Shown here: piece after piece, positions 1-5,889 of the stretch
How positions within the stretch are numbered: the first letter of the stretch is position 1
How the letters are laid out: each line of letters opens with the position of its first letter
Assembly (NCBI GenBank): GCA_937952455.1
Contig: CALFYU010000100.1
Location: forward strand, 1-6,376
DNA from: an uncultured Planctomycetaceae bacterium
GTDB taxonomy: Bacteria; Planctomycetota; Planctomycetia; Planctomycetales; Planctomycetaceae
DNA length: 6,376 nt
Direction: 5' to 3'
Notes under the pieces: generated by a model
Databases searched by the model: none
What the model was told of the DNA's origin: nothing
Seen by the model: the letters and a program-made list of their open reading frames with translations, nothing else
Program-made: the position numbers and the translations under genes

Positions 1-1
1 C

Positions 2-76
2 GGGACCCCTGTCTACCAGAAGAGCTACCCGTGGACCACGGTTCTGCACAAGGCATCCACCGTGGTGATCGAGTGA
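2..76 (+). pseudogene. gltA: eroded or mis-sequenced upstream part of citrate synthase
   Basis: This stretch is in the same frame as the citrate synthase fragment that follows and ends in TGA at 74-76. It still recalls the region of citrate synthase around the GHRVYK..DPR motif: a G, then VYQKSYPW, then TTVLHKAS and VVIE. The key residues are changed, however. The HR of GHR, which holds a catalytic histidine in the family, reads TP, and the DPR reads PW-like. Either the gene is decaying here or the read quality is poor at the window edge. The rest of the gene would lie to the left. The alignment was made by eye from recalled family motifs. Confidence 0.45.
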
Positions 77-376
77 ATGGTAATCAACGAACCGCTATTA
101 CCCATCGCCAAGGGGCTGGAAGAGGTCGCACTCAACGACGAATACTTCATCGAGCGCAAATTGTATCCCAACGTCGATTTCTACAGCGGCATCTTGTACC
201 GTGCCATGGGCATTCCCCCGGCCATGTTTACCGTGATGTTCGCACTCGGCCGTTTACCCGGCTGGATCGCGCATTGGAAGGAGCTGCGGCAAGATCCCAC
301 CAGCCGTATCAATCGACCCAGGCAAATCTACATGGGACCCAACGAACGCCAATACGTCCCGATGGAAGACCGTTAG
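77..376 (+). CDS. gltA: citrate synthase, C-terminal fragment
   Basis: The 99-residue reading frame is the C-terminal small-domain region of a bacterial citrate synthase, which condenses acetyl-CoA and oxaloacetate to citrate at the entry to the TCA cycle. Clear family landmarks are ALNDEYFIERKLYPNVDFYSG (in part), MFTVMFALGR, GWIAHWKE and RPRQIY. The aspartate in NVDFYSG corresponds to the catalytic aspartate of the family. Full enzymes have roughly 370-430 residues, so about three quarters is missing. The ATG at 77 directly follows an in-frame TGA and is probably an internal methionine, not a true start, since no ribosome site precedes it. The gene ends in TAG. On its own the fragment cannot be an active enzyme. 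If the TGA is a sequencing error, this is simply the end of a normal gltA. Confidence 0.85.
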   Translation: MVINEPLLPIAKGLEEVALNDEYFIERKLYPNVDFYSGILYRAMGIPPAMFTVMFALGRLPGWIAHWKELRQDPTSRINRPRQIYMGPNERQYVPMEDR

Positions 377-483
377 TCACCTTGGTCCCTCTGGCAACAC
401 GACGACGGACGTCCCGCTTGATGCCCGCTCGACAAATGGAAGTTTCGGCAAATGCGCAACGACTCGCCGACGATAGGTCAACC

Positions 484-1449
484 ATGAAATTGCGGATCTT
501 CGGCATCAATGAACGGTCGATGTTGGAATCCCTGCCGGAGACGAGCCTGTCCGCCGCATGGGTCGAGGATGAGACAGAGCGCTGGATCGATATCGAGGCG
601 GCCGACGACGACGAGCTGCGCAGCTTGCTCGCGCCTTATCAGCTGCCCGAATCGATTCTTGTGGCCTGCCTGGCGCCACAGCGGACGGCGAGATTTATTT
701 CGCGGCGCAATGCGTTCTATCTCGAAATCCCCACGCATCTCGGCTGGGATCAGTTGATCAAGCCTTACGTCTCAATCCTCTGTTTGCCGACCACTATCGT
801 TACGATTCATCGAGACGTCGAGCACACCATTGAGGACGTAATCGACGATCTCAATGAGGACGTGCAGCTATTTGACCGCAGCGTCTCTGCGCTGCTGTAT
901 CACCTGTTGGCGAAAATCGGCACGAAGAACCTGGATGCGGCCCTCGATGTGCGGACGCGTGCCGAGGCACTCGCCGCCGAACTCGACGCCGATCCAGACC
1001 GGATTGATCCACAACAAATCGCCGTGATGCGGCGGCAGATCAGTCACTATGCCGCGGTGCACGACGACCACACTTACTGTGCAGGTATCCTGCGGACGGT
1101 CGAGTCACGGCATTTGCGGGTTACCGATAGTTCGACGTTGTATGGCGATATTCTGCAATTGTCGCAGGTCTCGGGTCAAATGATCGACGGCGCCCGGTCG
1201 CGCGTCACCGACCTGCAGCAGACCTACGACGGGATCGTCCAACAGCGCGTGGAGAACCGCCTGCGGATGCTGACGATCTTGTCGGCGATCTTTCTGCCGT
1301 TGACTTTGATTTCCGGGATCTATGGCATGAACTTCGAGGATCTGCCTGGAATGGGCGTTCCCTACGGCTATCTGATCGTAATCGGAGTGATGCTGGTCAC
1401 GGTGTTCGGCATGGGCGTTTACCTCGCCCGCAAAGGTTGGTTCGAGTAG
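484..1449 (+). CDS. corA: CorA-family magnesium/cobalt transport protein
   Basis: This 321-residue protein belongs to the CorA (2-TM-GxN) family, inner-membrane pentameric channels that import Mg2+ and sometimes Co2+ or Ni2+. The N-terminal two thirds is the soluble cytoplasmic domain, rich in Asp and Glu, leading into a long charged helix (about residues 220-262). The first membrane helix spans about 263-279 (LTILSAIFLPLTLISG) and is followed at once by the signature YGMNF, with GMN at residues 281-283. The second helix is about 295-315, and a short basic tail ends in WFE. Length fits the family (about 310-370). The frame stays open far upstream, but that part overlaps the citrate synthase in another frame. 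I chose ATG 484 because a weak AGG lies 6 bases upstream and MKLRIFGIN looks like a CorA N-terminus. ATG 421 and ATG 436 are possible alternatives. A ZntB-type zinc role cannot be excluded. Confidence 0.9.
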   Translation: MKLRIFGINERSMLESLPETSLSAAWVEDETERWIDIEAADDDELRSLLAPYQLPESILVACLAPQRTARFISRRNAFYLEIPTHLGWDQLIKPYVSILCLPTTIVTIHRDVEHTIEDVIDDLNEDVQLFDRSVSALLYHLLAKIGTKNLDAALDVRTRAEALAAELDADPDRIDPQQIAVMRRQISHYAAVHDDHTYCAGILRTVESRHLRVTDSSTLYGDILQLSQVSGQMIDGARSRVTDLQQTYDGIVQQRVENRLRMLTILSAIFLPLTLISGIYGMNFEDLPGMGVPYGYLIVIGVMLVTVFGMGVYLARKGWFE

Positions 1450-1493
1450 CGATCGCCGACGAAGCCTCTCCTCTCTCAATTCCCATGCCGGCG

Positions 1494-1504
1494 CCTAAAT
1501 TAGG
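1494..1504. promoter_or_regulatory. palindrome CCTAAATTAGG, possible operator
   Basis: This is a perfect 11-base inverted repeat with arms CCTAA/TTAGG around a central A, lying in the gap between the CorA-type gene and the porin. It shares the pattern CCNAAATTNGG with a second palindrome 17 bases downstream, centre to centre. A pair of such sites suggests binding by a dimeric regulator. No regulator can be named from the sequence. Confidence 0.4.
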
Positions 1505-1510
1505 TGAATC

Positions 1511-1521
1511 CCCAAATTGGG
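1511..1521. promoter_or_regulatory. palindrome CCCAAATTGGG, possible operator
   Basis: This second perfect 11-base inverted repeat has arms CCCAA/TTGGG around a central A. It differs from the palindrome at 1494-1504 only at the third and ninth positions, which change together so that symmetry is kept. It lies 156 bases before the TTG start of the porin, so it may control porin transcription, but no convincing -35/-10 pair was seen next to it. Confidence 0.4.
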
Positions 1522-1533
1522 ACATAGCGTCCC
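1519..1533 (+). other. small stem-loop GGGAC-ATAGC-GTCCC
   Basis: A five-base perfect stem with a five-base loop overlaps the right arm of the second palindrome. It has no T-run after it, so it is not a classic intrinsic terminator for the CorA-type gene. It could form in a porin leader RNA or be chance. Confidence 0.25.
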
Positions 1534-1660
1534 TCGTCCGCCAGCGCCTGGACTTTGCCGGTTGCACAGGTTCTATGCATGGTGAGGGAATCCGTGATGT
1601 CGTTTGCGCCGAGTCTCGATTAATGGATACAGGCAGCTCTTTTTGCATCCACACTCCAAG

Positions 1661-1669
1661 GGAATGGGG
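1661..1669 (+). promoter_or_regulatory. ribosome binding site for the TTG-started porin
   Basis: The purine-rich stretch GGAATGGGG ends 8 bases before TTG 1678. It supports TTG as the start, since the ATG codons nearby (1623 and 1664) are in other frames and no in-frame ATG gives a complete signal peptide. Confidence 0.5.
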
Positions 1670-1677
1670 TCGCGATC

Positions 1678-2997
1678 TTGAAACGCTACATCGACATCCT
1701 CGGACTCAGCGTCGTCTGTTTCACAATTCTTGGCGGCGTTACGGCTTCCGCACAGGAGTGCGGTGATACCGCGTGCGACGCCACGACGCCCAGCTTTTCC
1801 TTCAGCGGCGGTGATTCCTGTTCCGATTGGTTCACGCAGCCGTACATGCTGGGTGACTTAGGGGGTGCTAGATCGGGTTTGGCCGAGAGCGGCATCCTCT
1901 ATAACGCCTCGCTGACCAATTTCTACCAAGGGGTCACCAGCGGCGGCAATCAGCGGGAATTCGAGAACGGCGGCAAGCTCGATCAGTTCTTCATCTTTGA
2001 AGGCGCAAAGCTGGGCCTCAACGAAGGCTTCACGACCATCCTGCATGCTGAAACGCGTTACGGCCAGGACGTGATTCAGGAAGCGACGCCGCTGGCGCCG
2101 GTGAACACTAATCTGCTGTACCCCTCGCTCAACAATGAAACGGCAATCACTGGATTGATGTTTCAACAGGCACTCAGCGAAGAGTGGGCCCTCGCCTTCG
2201 GCAAGTTCAACACGCTCGATTTGTGGAATATGCTCTATCCACAAACCGGTCGCGGCGTGACCGGCTTTATGAACACGTCGATGCTGTTGCCGATCTCGGT
2301 CGCGCGAACCGTGCCGTTATCGATGCTCGGAGCCGGCGTCCTACGGATGAACGGGAAGCAAATCCAAGGCGCGCTCATGGTGTACGACTCGAACAACTCG
2401 CCGACGACCAGCGGCTTTGAAGACCTATTCGACAATGGCGCGAACGTCCTCGGCGCGTGGCGTTTCTTCACGGAGTTCGGCGGACTGCCGGGATCGCAAC
2501 TTATCGGCGGCACTTGGGCCAGCGGCCATTATTCCTCACTGGACCGGCTCAACTGGGCGTTCATTCCCGGCCAGGGAATCACCGCCGGTCAAGAGAGCGG
2601 TTCCTGGTCGTTGATCTACATCGCCGAACAGAAATTGTGGGTCGACCCGTGCAATCCGGAGCGAAACGTCGGCATCCTCAGTCAATGGGGTCTGGCGGAC
2701 GAGGACACCTCCCCCTACCGCTGGATCGGCAACGTCGGATTGCAAGCGCAGGGGATGATCCGCGGCCGCGAGAATGACTCGCTGGGAATCGGTTATTTCT
2801 ACAGCGGCCTCAGTGGCACGTTCAAGTCCATCCTGCGGCGTGTGGACGTCGACAATCTGCAGGGGGGCGAGGTCTATTACAACGCCACCATCACGCCCTG
2901 GTTTCATCTGACGGCCGACCTGCAGGTCGTGGAGCCTTCGGTGCGGTTCAACGATCCGGCAGTCGTGTTCGCCTTGCGGGCGCAGTTCCTGCTTTAA
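1678..2997 (+). CDS. OprB-like carbohydrate-selective porin
   Basis: This 439-residue protein is a predicted outer-membrane beta-barrel of the carbohydrate-selective porin OprB family, which lets sugars and other small solutes diffuse into the periplasm. It begins with a Sec signal peptide: basic start (KR), hydrophobic core (ILGLSVVCFTILGG), and likely cleavage after ASA at residue 25. A short Cys- and Ser-rich segment follows, then the family's entry motif GDLGGARSGLAESGI (usually GDWGG) and NFYQGVTSGG. Further family-like segments are HAETRYG, the GKFNTLD strand, ARTVPLSMLGAG, and the central TTSGFEDLFDNG with IGGTWASGHYSSLD. The rest alternates polar and hydrophobic residues as beta strands do, ending in FALRAQFLL. 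Length matches the family. TTG is chosen as start because it gives an intact signal peptide and has a ribosome site 8 bases upstream. The paired palindromes upstream may regulate it. The sugar specificity cannot be told from sequence. Confidence 0.85.
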   Translation: MKRYIDILGLSVVCFTILGGVTASAQECGDTACDATTPSFSFSGGDSCSDWFTQPYMLGDLGGARSGLAESGILYNASLTNFYQGVTSGGNQREFENGGKLDQFFIFEGAKLGLNEGFTTILHAETRYGQDVIQEATPLAPVNTNLLYPSLNNETAITGLMFQQALSEEWALAFGKFNTLDLWNMLYPQTGRGVTGFMNTSMLLPISVARTVPLSMLGAGVLRMNGKQIQGALMVYDSNNSPTTSGFEDLFDNGANVLGAWRFFTEFGGLPGSQLIGGTWASGHYSSLDRLNWAFIPGQGITAGQESGSWSLIYIAEQKLWVDPCNPERNVGILSQWGLADEDTSPYRWIGNVGLQAQGMIRGRENDSLGIGYFYSGLSGTFKSILRRVDVDNLQGGEVYYNATITPWFHLTADLQVVEPSVRFNDPAVVFALRAQFLL

Positions 2998-3000
2998 TCG

Positions 3001-3012
3001 CCGCTACTGCGG
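3001..3012. terminator. minimal hairpin between converging genes, doubtful terminator
   Basis: CCGC-TACT-GCGG forms a four-base stem with a four-base loop. It starts right after the porin stop (TAA at 2995-2997) and includes the TAG stop of the leftward gene. The stem is short and has no T-run on either side, so terminator function is weakly supported. Confidence 0.15.
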
Positions 3013-3525
3013 GACAGGGTGATTCTTGCGCGCTTCGGCGAAGCCGAATTTGACGAACGCCGAGACCACTTTCGCATGAGCTTGAATCAGCGGGACGACG
3101 AACTTCTTCTCCGAGGTCACCGTGACGTGCACGCCGCGGGGCGTGTTTTCCACCGTCATGGTTGTCCACTTGCCGTTTCGAAACAGTGCGTCAAACAGCG
3201 GATCGCGTCGGCGGATGGGCTGGTTGTTCGTCACGCGTCGATGCATGGCTGCCACATGCTCTTGAATGGCGGCGGCGACCTGTGGGGTATCCGATTCCGT
3301 GCGAGTTTCCACGCCGTCTTGGCGAAGGGTGACTTCGCGTTCGATTTCCTGGTGATGAGCTAACAGATAGTGAAAGACGTCCCGGTCTCGTTGGAATTGC
3401 GGGTCGTTGCGACCGGGACCGCCGCGACCTCGCCTCCGTTGCGGAGCGCCCCACGCTAGTTGCGCCCATTGCAATCCAGCGATTCCTGCCAAAGCTCCCA
3501 AGAATGTGCGTCGTGTGGTGTTCAT
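3004..3525 (-). CDS. Tat-exported protein of unknown function with two tandem domain copies
   Basis: This 173-residue protein opens with a twin-arginine signal (TRRTFLG at residues 4-10), a hydrophobic stretch (LGALAGIAGLQWAQLAW) and likely cleavage near AWG|A at residue 26. An Arg/Gly-rich linker (about 29-39) follows. The mature part holds two copies of one domain, residues 50-98 and 110-158, aligning without gaps at a 60-residue offset. Shared positions include F51/F111, L54/L114, GV 71-72/131-132, S78/S138, V83/V143, IQ 87-88/147-148, H90/H150 and V98/V158. It ends in KNHPVPQ. It therefore acts outside the cytoplasmic membrane, perhaps folded or cofactor-loaded before export. The start has a good ribosome site (GGGAG, 6 bases upstream). 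It lies 41 bases after the TauE/SafE gene, so it is probably co-transcribed with the sulfur genes. I recall similar secreted hypothetical proteins but know no function. The repeated IQxH histidine could bind metal or heme, which is speculation. Confidence 0.85.
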   Translation of the reverse strand: MNTTRRTFLGALAGIAGLQWAQLAWGAPQRRRGRGGPGRNDPQFQRDRDVFHYLLAHHQEIEREVTLRQDGVETRTESDTPQVAAAIQEHVAAMHRRVTNNQPIRRRDPLFDALFRNGKWTTMTVENTPRGVHVTVTSEKKFVVPLIQAHAKVVSAFVKFGFAEARKNHPVPQ

Positions 3526-3566
3526 GGTATTCTCCCGATTGAAATCCGGCCATTCTGGTCATTTGA

Positions 3567-4415
3567 TCAAAACATACTCTTCGTCACGATAAACACGGCG
3601 ACTGCGACGACGGCCATCGAGAATCCTTTCTGCAACGATGCCCCCGAAATGTGGCGGCCCGCCATCGTACCGAGCGACAGACCGACGACTCCGCCACCGG
3701 TAAACAGCGCGGCAATCGTGAAGTCGAAAGGGCGGTCAGACAAAACAAACGATGCGATCCCCGACGTACTGACCAAGGCGATCACCAACAGCGACGTCGC
3801 GACCGCCCGATGAATCGGCATGCCGCTGAACAACACCAGCGCCGGCACAATTACAAAGCCGCCGCCCACGCCGAACAGTCCAGATAGAATTCCGGTTGCA
3901 AACCCTAACCCGATCAGCAACATCGCGCATCGCGAATTCAAAAACAGACGGCCTTCGGCATCCCGTCGGCAGGTGGCGGGATTTTCAGTCTCTGCGGTCG
4001 GGTCCGCTGCACAATTGCTGTCCGCGCCGCCAGTCTTCCGTGGGGCGGCGCGGAACCACATCCGCAGCGCGATCACCAGCATCAGACCGCCGAATAGCAC
4101 CATCAATAGCTTCTCCGGCAGCAGAGAGTTCAACCACGTTCCCAACGGTGCGCCGAGCATGCCGGTCACGGCAAACAACAACCCGGTGCGGATCTCCACA
4201 CGCCCAGCGCGAACACGTTGTACTACTCCCCAAGCCGCCGTTCCCCCGACCGCTGCCAGCGAAGTTCCCACCGCCTCGTGCGGCGGGACTGACAAGGCAT
4301 ACACCAGCAGCGGCACGGCAAAGATCGAGCCGCCGCCGCCGGTCAGCCCCAGCGCCAATCCGATGACGACGCCAAACAGTACGCTCAATGCGGCGGTATC
4401 CATGTCGATCCCCAT
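3567..4415 (-). CDS. TauE/SafE-family permease, probable sulfur-anion exporter
   Basis: This 282-residue polytopic inner-membrane protein belongs to the TauE/SafE (DUF81) family, whose members are linked to export of sulfite, sulfoacetate or related anions. It shows the family's internal duplication: copy one has GLTGGGGSIFAVPLLVY with HEAVGTSL (about residues 23-53), and copy two has GLFGVGGGFVIVPALVLF with HRAVATSL (about 179-209). About seven or eight hydrophobic helices are seen. The two halves are joined by a soluble linker (about 122-162) with cysteines at 135 and 149. The frame is open further upstream, but that part overlaps the preceding gene and is Arg/Cys-rich, unlike a membrane protein. 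ATG 4415 has GGGA 5 bases upstream. ATG 4403 (MDTAAL), with GGGG 6 bases before it, is equally plausible. It starts 13 bases after the CstB-like gene, which implies coupling and points to removal of sulfite or thiosulfate made by that enzyme. Confidence 0.88.
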   Translation of the reverse strand: MGIDMDTAALSVLFGVVIGLALGLTGGGGSIFAVPLLVYALSVPPHEAVGTSLAAVGGTAAWGVVQRVRAGRVEIRTGLLFAVTGMLGAPLGTWLNSLLPEKLLMVLFGGLMLVIALRMWFRAAPRKTGGADSNCAADPTAETENPATCRRDAEGRLFLNSRCAMLLIGLGFATGILSGLFGVGGGFVIVPALVLFSGMPIHRAVATSLLVIALVSTSGIASFVLSDRPFDFTIAALFTGGGVVGLSLGTMAGRHISGASLQKGFSMAVVAVAVFIVTKSMF

Positions 4416-4428
4416 CCTGTTCCCACAC

Positions 4429-5841
4429 TTACGACACGTGCGCCGCGTCCGGCACAACCGGCAATTGCGACGCCTTCCAGGCTCCAAAGCCGCCGACGAG
4501 GTCGACGACATTGTCAAATCCATGCTTTTGCAACAAACTGGCCCCGATCGATGACCGGTAACCGCCGGCGCAGTGGACGACCACCGTGCCGTCGCGGGGA
4601 ATCTCTTCTAGCCGCTCATCCAGATGGTTGAGCGGAATGTTTCGGCTTCCCTCGATATGTGCCGGGCCGAATTCCGACGGCGTGCGAATATCGACAATTG
4701 TCGTCTCCTCACCGTCGGCGAGCTGTTCGGCCAGTGCCTGCGCCGTGATCCGCTCTGTCAATTGCAGCAAATCGGGACGATCATTCAGTGCATTCAGCCC
4801 GTCGCGGAGAAAGCCGACGACGTTGTCGAAGCCGATCCGCCCCAGCCGCATTACAGCCTCTTCCTCTTGTCTGTTTTCAGCGATCACCACGATGGGGTGC
4901 GTCTTGTCGAGCATCGTTCCCGCCCAGGTGGCGTATTTACCTTCCAGCCCGATATTGAGCGACCCCCGCAGATGGCCGCCGGCGAATTCCAACGCATTTC
5001 TGACGTCAACCAATTGCGCGCCGGCGTCTTGAAGTTTCAATACCTGATCCAGGTCGAGCGGATTCAGCGTCTGCTGCATCGTCTCATCCAGCGCGGCGCG
5101 CTCCTGGCGATTCAAGATCGCGTCGTGCACAAAGTAGTCGGGCGCCTCGGGTTGTTCGGCTGTGACTAATTCCTTAAACGCCTCAGGCGTCATCGGCTGC
5201 AAGGCATAGTTGTATCGCCGCTGTTCGCCGATTGTGCTCGAAGCTTCGTCGCTCAGATTTTTGCCGCACATCGAACCGGCACCGTGCGCCGGATAGACTT
5301 TCGTTGCATCGGGCAGCTTCATCAGCTTGTTGTGCAGCGAATCGTAGAGCATGTCCGCCAATTCATCGGCCGTCACCCCGATTGATGCCAACAAGTCCGG
5401 CCGTCCCACATCACCGATAAACAGCGTGTCGCCCGTTAGCACCGACTGCGGGTGTACGGCATCGACGTTCATGTCGAACACCAAGATTGAAATCCCCTCG
5501 GGCGTATGCCCCGGCGTTTCCATCGCTTCCAGCCGCACGTCGCCGAACTGGATCGCGTCGCCGTCCCCCAATCGCTGGAAATCAAACTCCGCTTCGGCGC
5601 GGCTGCCCAGATAGATTCGCGCCCCGCACTTGTTCCGCAATTCAATGTGCCCGGCAACAAAATCGGCATGAAAATGCGTGAGGATCACGTGTTCGATCTT
5701 GAAGCCGTGTTCACGGGCTTCTTCGACGTAGAGATCAATGTCTCGCTGCGGATCGATCACCGCCGCCACGCCGGTCTTTTCGTCCGCCACCATGTAGGAC
5801 GCGTGTGACAAACATTCGAGATAGTATCGTTGAAAGTACAT
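4429..5841 (-). CDS. CstB-like persulfide dioxygenase fused to two rhodanese domains
   Basis: This 470-residue protein has the three-part layout of Staphylococcus CstB. Residues 1 to about 210 form a metallo-beta-lactamase fold of the persulfide dioxygenase (ETHE1-like) kind: THFHADF at 55-61 (H56, H58, D60), PGHT with H112, TGDTLF with D138, GDVGRPDL at 143-150, and YPAHG with H186. In ETHE1 and relatives the equivalent His, His, Asp set binds one iron, and the enzyme oxidises glutathione- or other low-molecular persulfide to sulfite. Residues about 264-350 are a rhodanese fold lacking the active cysteine (AENRQEEEAV in the loop). Residues about 366-462 are a second rhodanese with the active loop HCAGGYRS and Cys424. 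By analogy the protein would turn persulfide into sulfite and thiosulfate in the cytoplasm. ATG 5841 has a good ribosome site (AAAGGA, 9 bases upstream). It is the second gene of the leftward set, 48 bases after the rhodanese-DUF2892 gene. Substrate choice is inferred. Confidence 0.92.
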   Translation of the reverse strand: MYFQRYYLECLSHASYMVADEKTGVAAVIDPQRDIDLYVEEAREHGFKIEHVILTHFHADFVAGHIELRNKCGARIYLGSRAEAEFDFQRLGDGDAIQFGDVRLEAMETPGHTPEGISILVFDMNVDAVHPQSVLTGDTLFIGDVGRPDLLASIGVTADELADMLYDSLHNKLMKLPDATKVYPAHGAGSMCGKNLSDEASSTIGEQRRYNYALQPMTPEAFKELVTAEQPEAPDYFVHDAILNRQERAALDETMQQTLNPLDLDQVLKLQDAGAQLVDVRNALEFAGGHLRGSLNIGLEGKYATWAGTMLDKTHPIVVIAENRQEEEAVMRLGRIGFDNVVGFLRDGLNALNDRPDLLQLTERITAQALAEQLADGEETTIVDIRTPSEFGPAHIEGSRNIPLNHLDERLEEIPRDGTVVVHCAGGYRSSIGASLLQKHGFDNVVDLVGGFGAWKASQLPVVPDAAHVS

Positions 5842-5856
5842 GACTATTGTTCCTTT

Positions 5857-5870
5857 ACCATGAACATGGT
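5857..5870. repeat. inverted repeat ACCATG-AA-CATGGT before the CstB-like gene
   Basis: This perfect six-base inverted repeat with a two-base centre lies in the 48-base gap between the rhodanese-DUF2892 stop and the start of the CstB-like gene. It touches the AAAGGA ribosome site on its leader side. As RNA it could fold as ACCAU-GUUC-AUGGU. It could be an operator, an RNA processing or translation-control hairpin, or chance. Confidence 0.35.
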
Positions 5871-5889
5871 TTCGATGAGTGTAGAAAGG

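Noticed and set aside
74..76. TGA read as a sense codon (recoding or selenocysteine) in citrate synthase
   Set aside because: Citrate synthase has no selenocysteine at this site, no SECIS-like hairpin was seen downstream, and TGA ends the TauE/SafE gene.
407..414. Palindrome GGACGTCC between the citrate synthase fragment and the CorA-type gene
   Set aside because: It is eight bases, single, and does not extend beyond its core, so chance is a sufficient explanation in GC-rich sequence.
31..483. Long N-terminal extension of the CorA-type protein in the same open frame
   Set aside because: It overlaps the citrate synthase fragment in another frame, is rich in Arg, His and Gln with no recognisable fold, and CorA proteins do not carry such an extension. 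The start at 484 is preferred.
1487..1495. Overlapping GCCGGC and GGCGCC just before the twin palindromes
   Set aside because: Short GC palindromes are common at this base composition; there is no T-run, so no terminator for the CorA-type gene can be claimed.
1437..1766. Rightward open frame spanning the gap before the porin
   Set aside because: It overlaps the signal-peptide region of the porin out of frame, has no family motif, and its composition looks like translated non-coding sequence.
4416..4523. Upstream extension of the TauE/SafE protein
   Set aside because: It overlaps the end of the CstB-like gene and encodes an Arg/Cys-rich sequence unlike the start of a membrane protein. The CxxC-like pattern in it mirrors the overlapping reading of rhodanese codons.
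3820..4554. 244-residue rightward open frame opposite TauE/SafE
   Set aside because: It is antisense to a clear membrane protein, is rich in Pro, Ser, Thr and Arg as expected for a shadow of hydrophobic codons, and has no ribosome site or motif.
5844..5867. Seven-codon leftward mini-frame (MFMVKEQ) ending two bases before the CstB-like ATG
   Set aside because: It could be a leader peptide for translational coupling, but it has no ribosome site of its own and is short enough to be chance. Its first bases are part of the inverted repeat.
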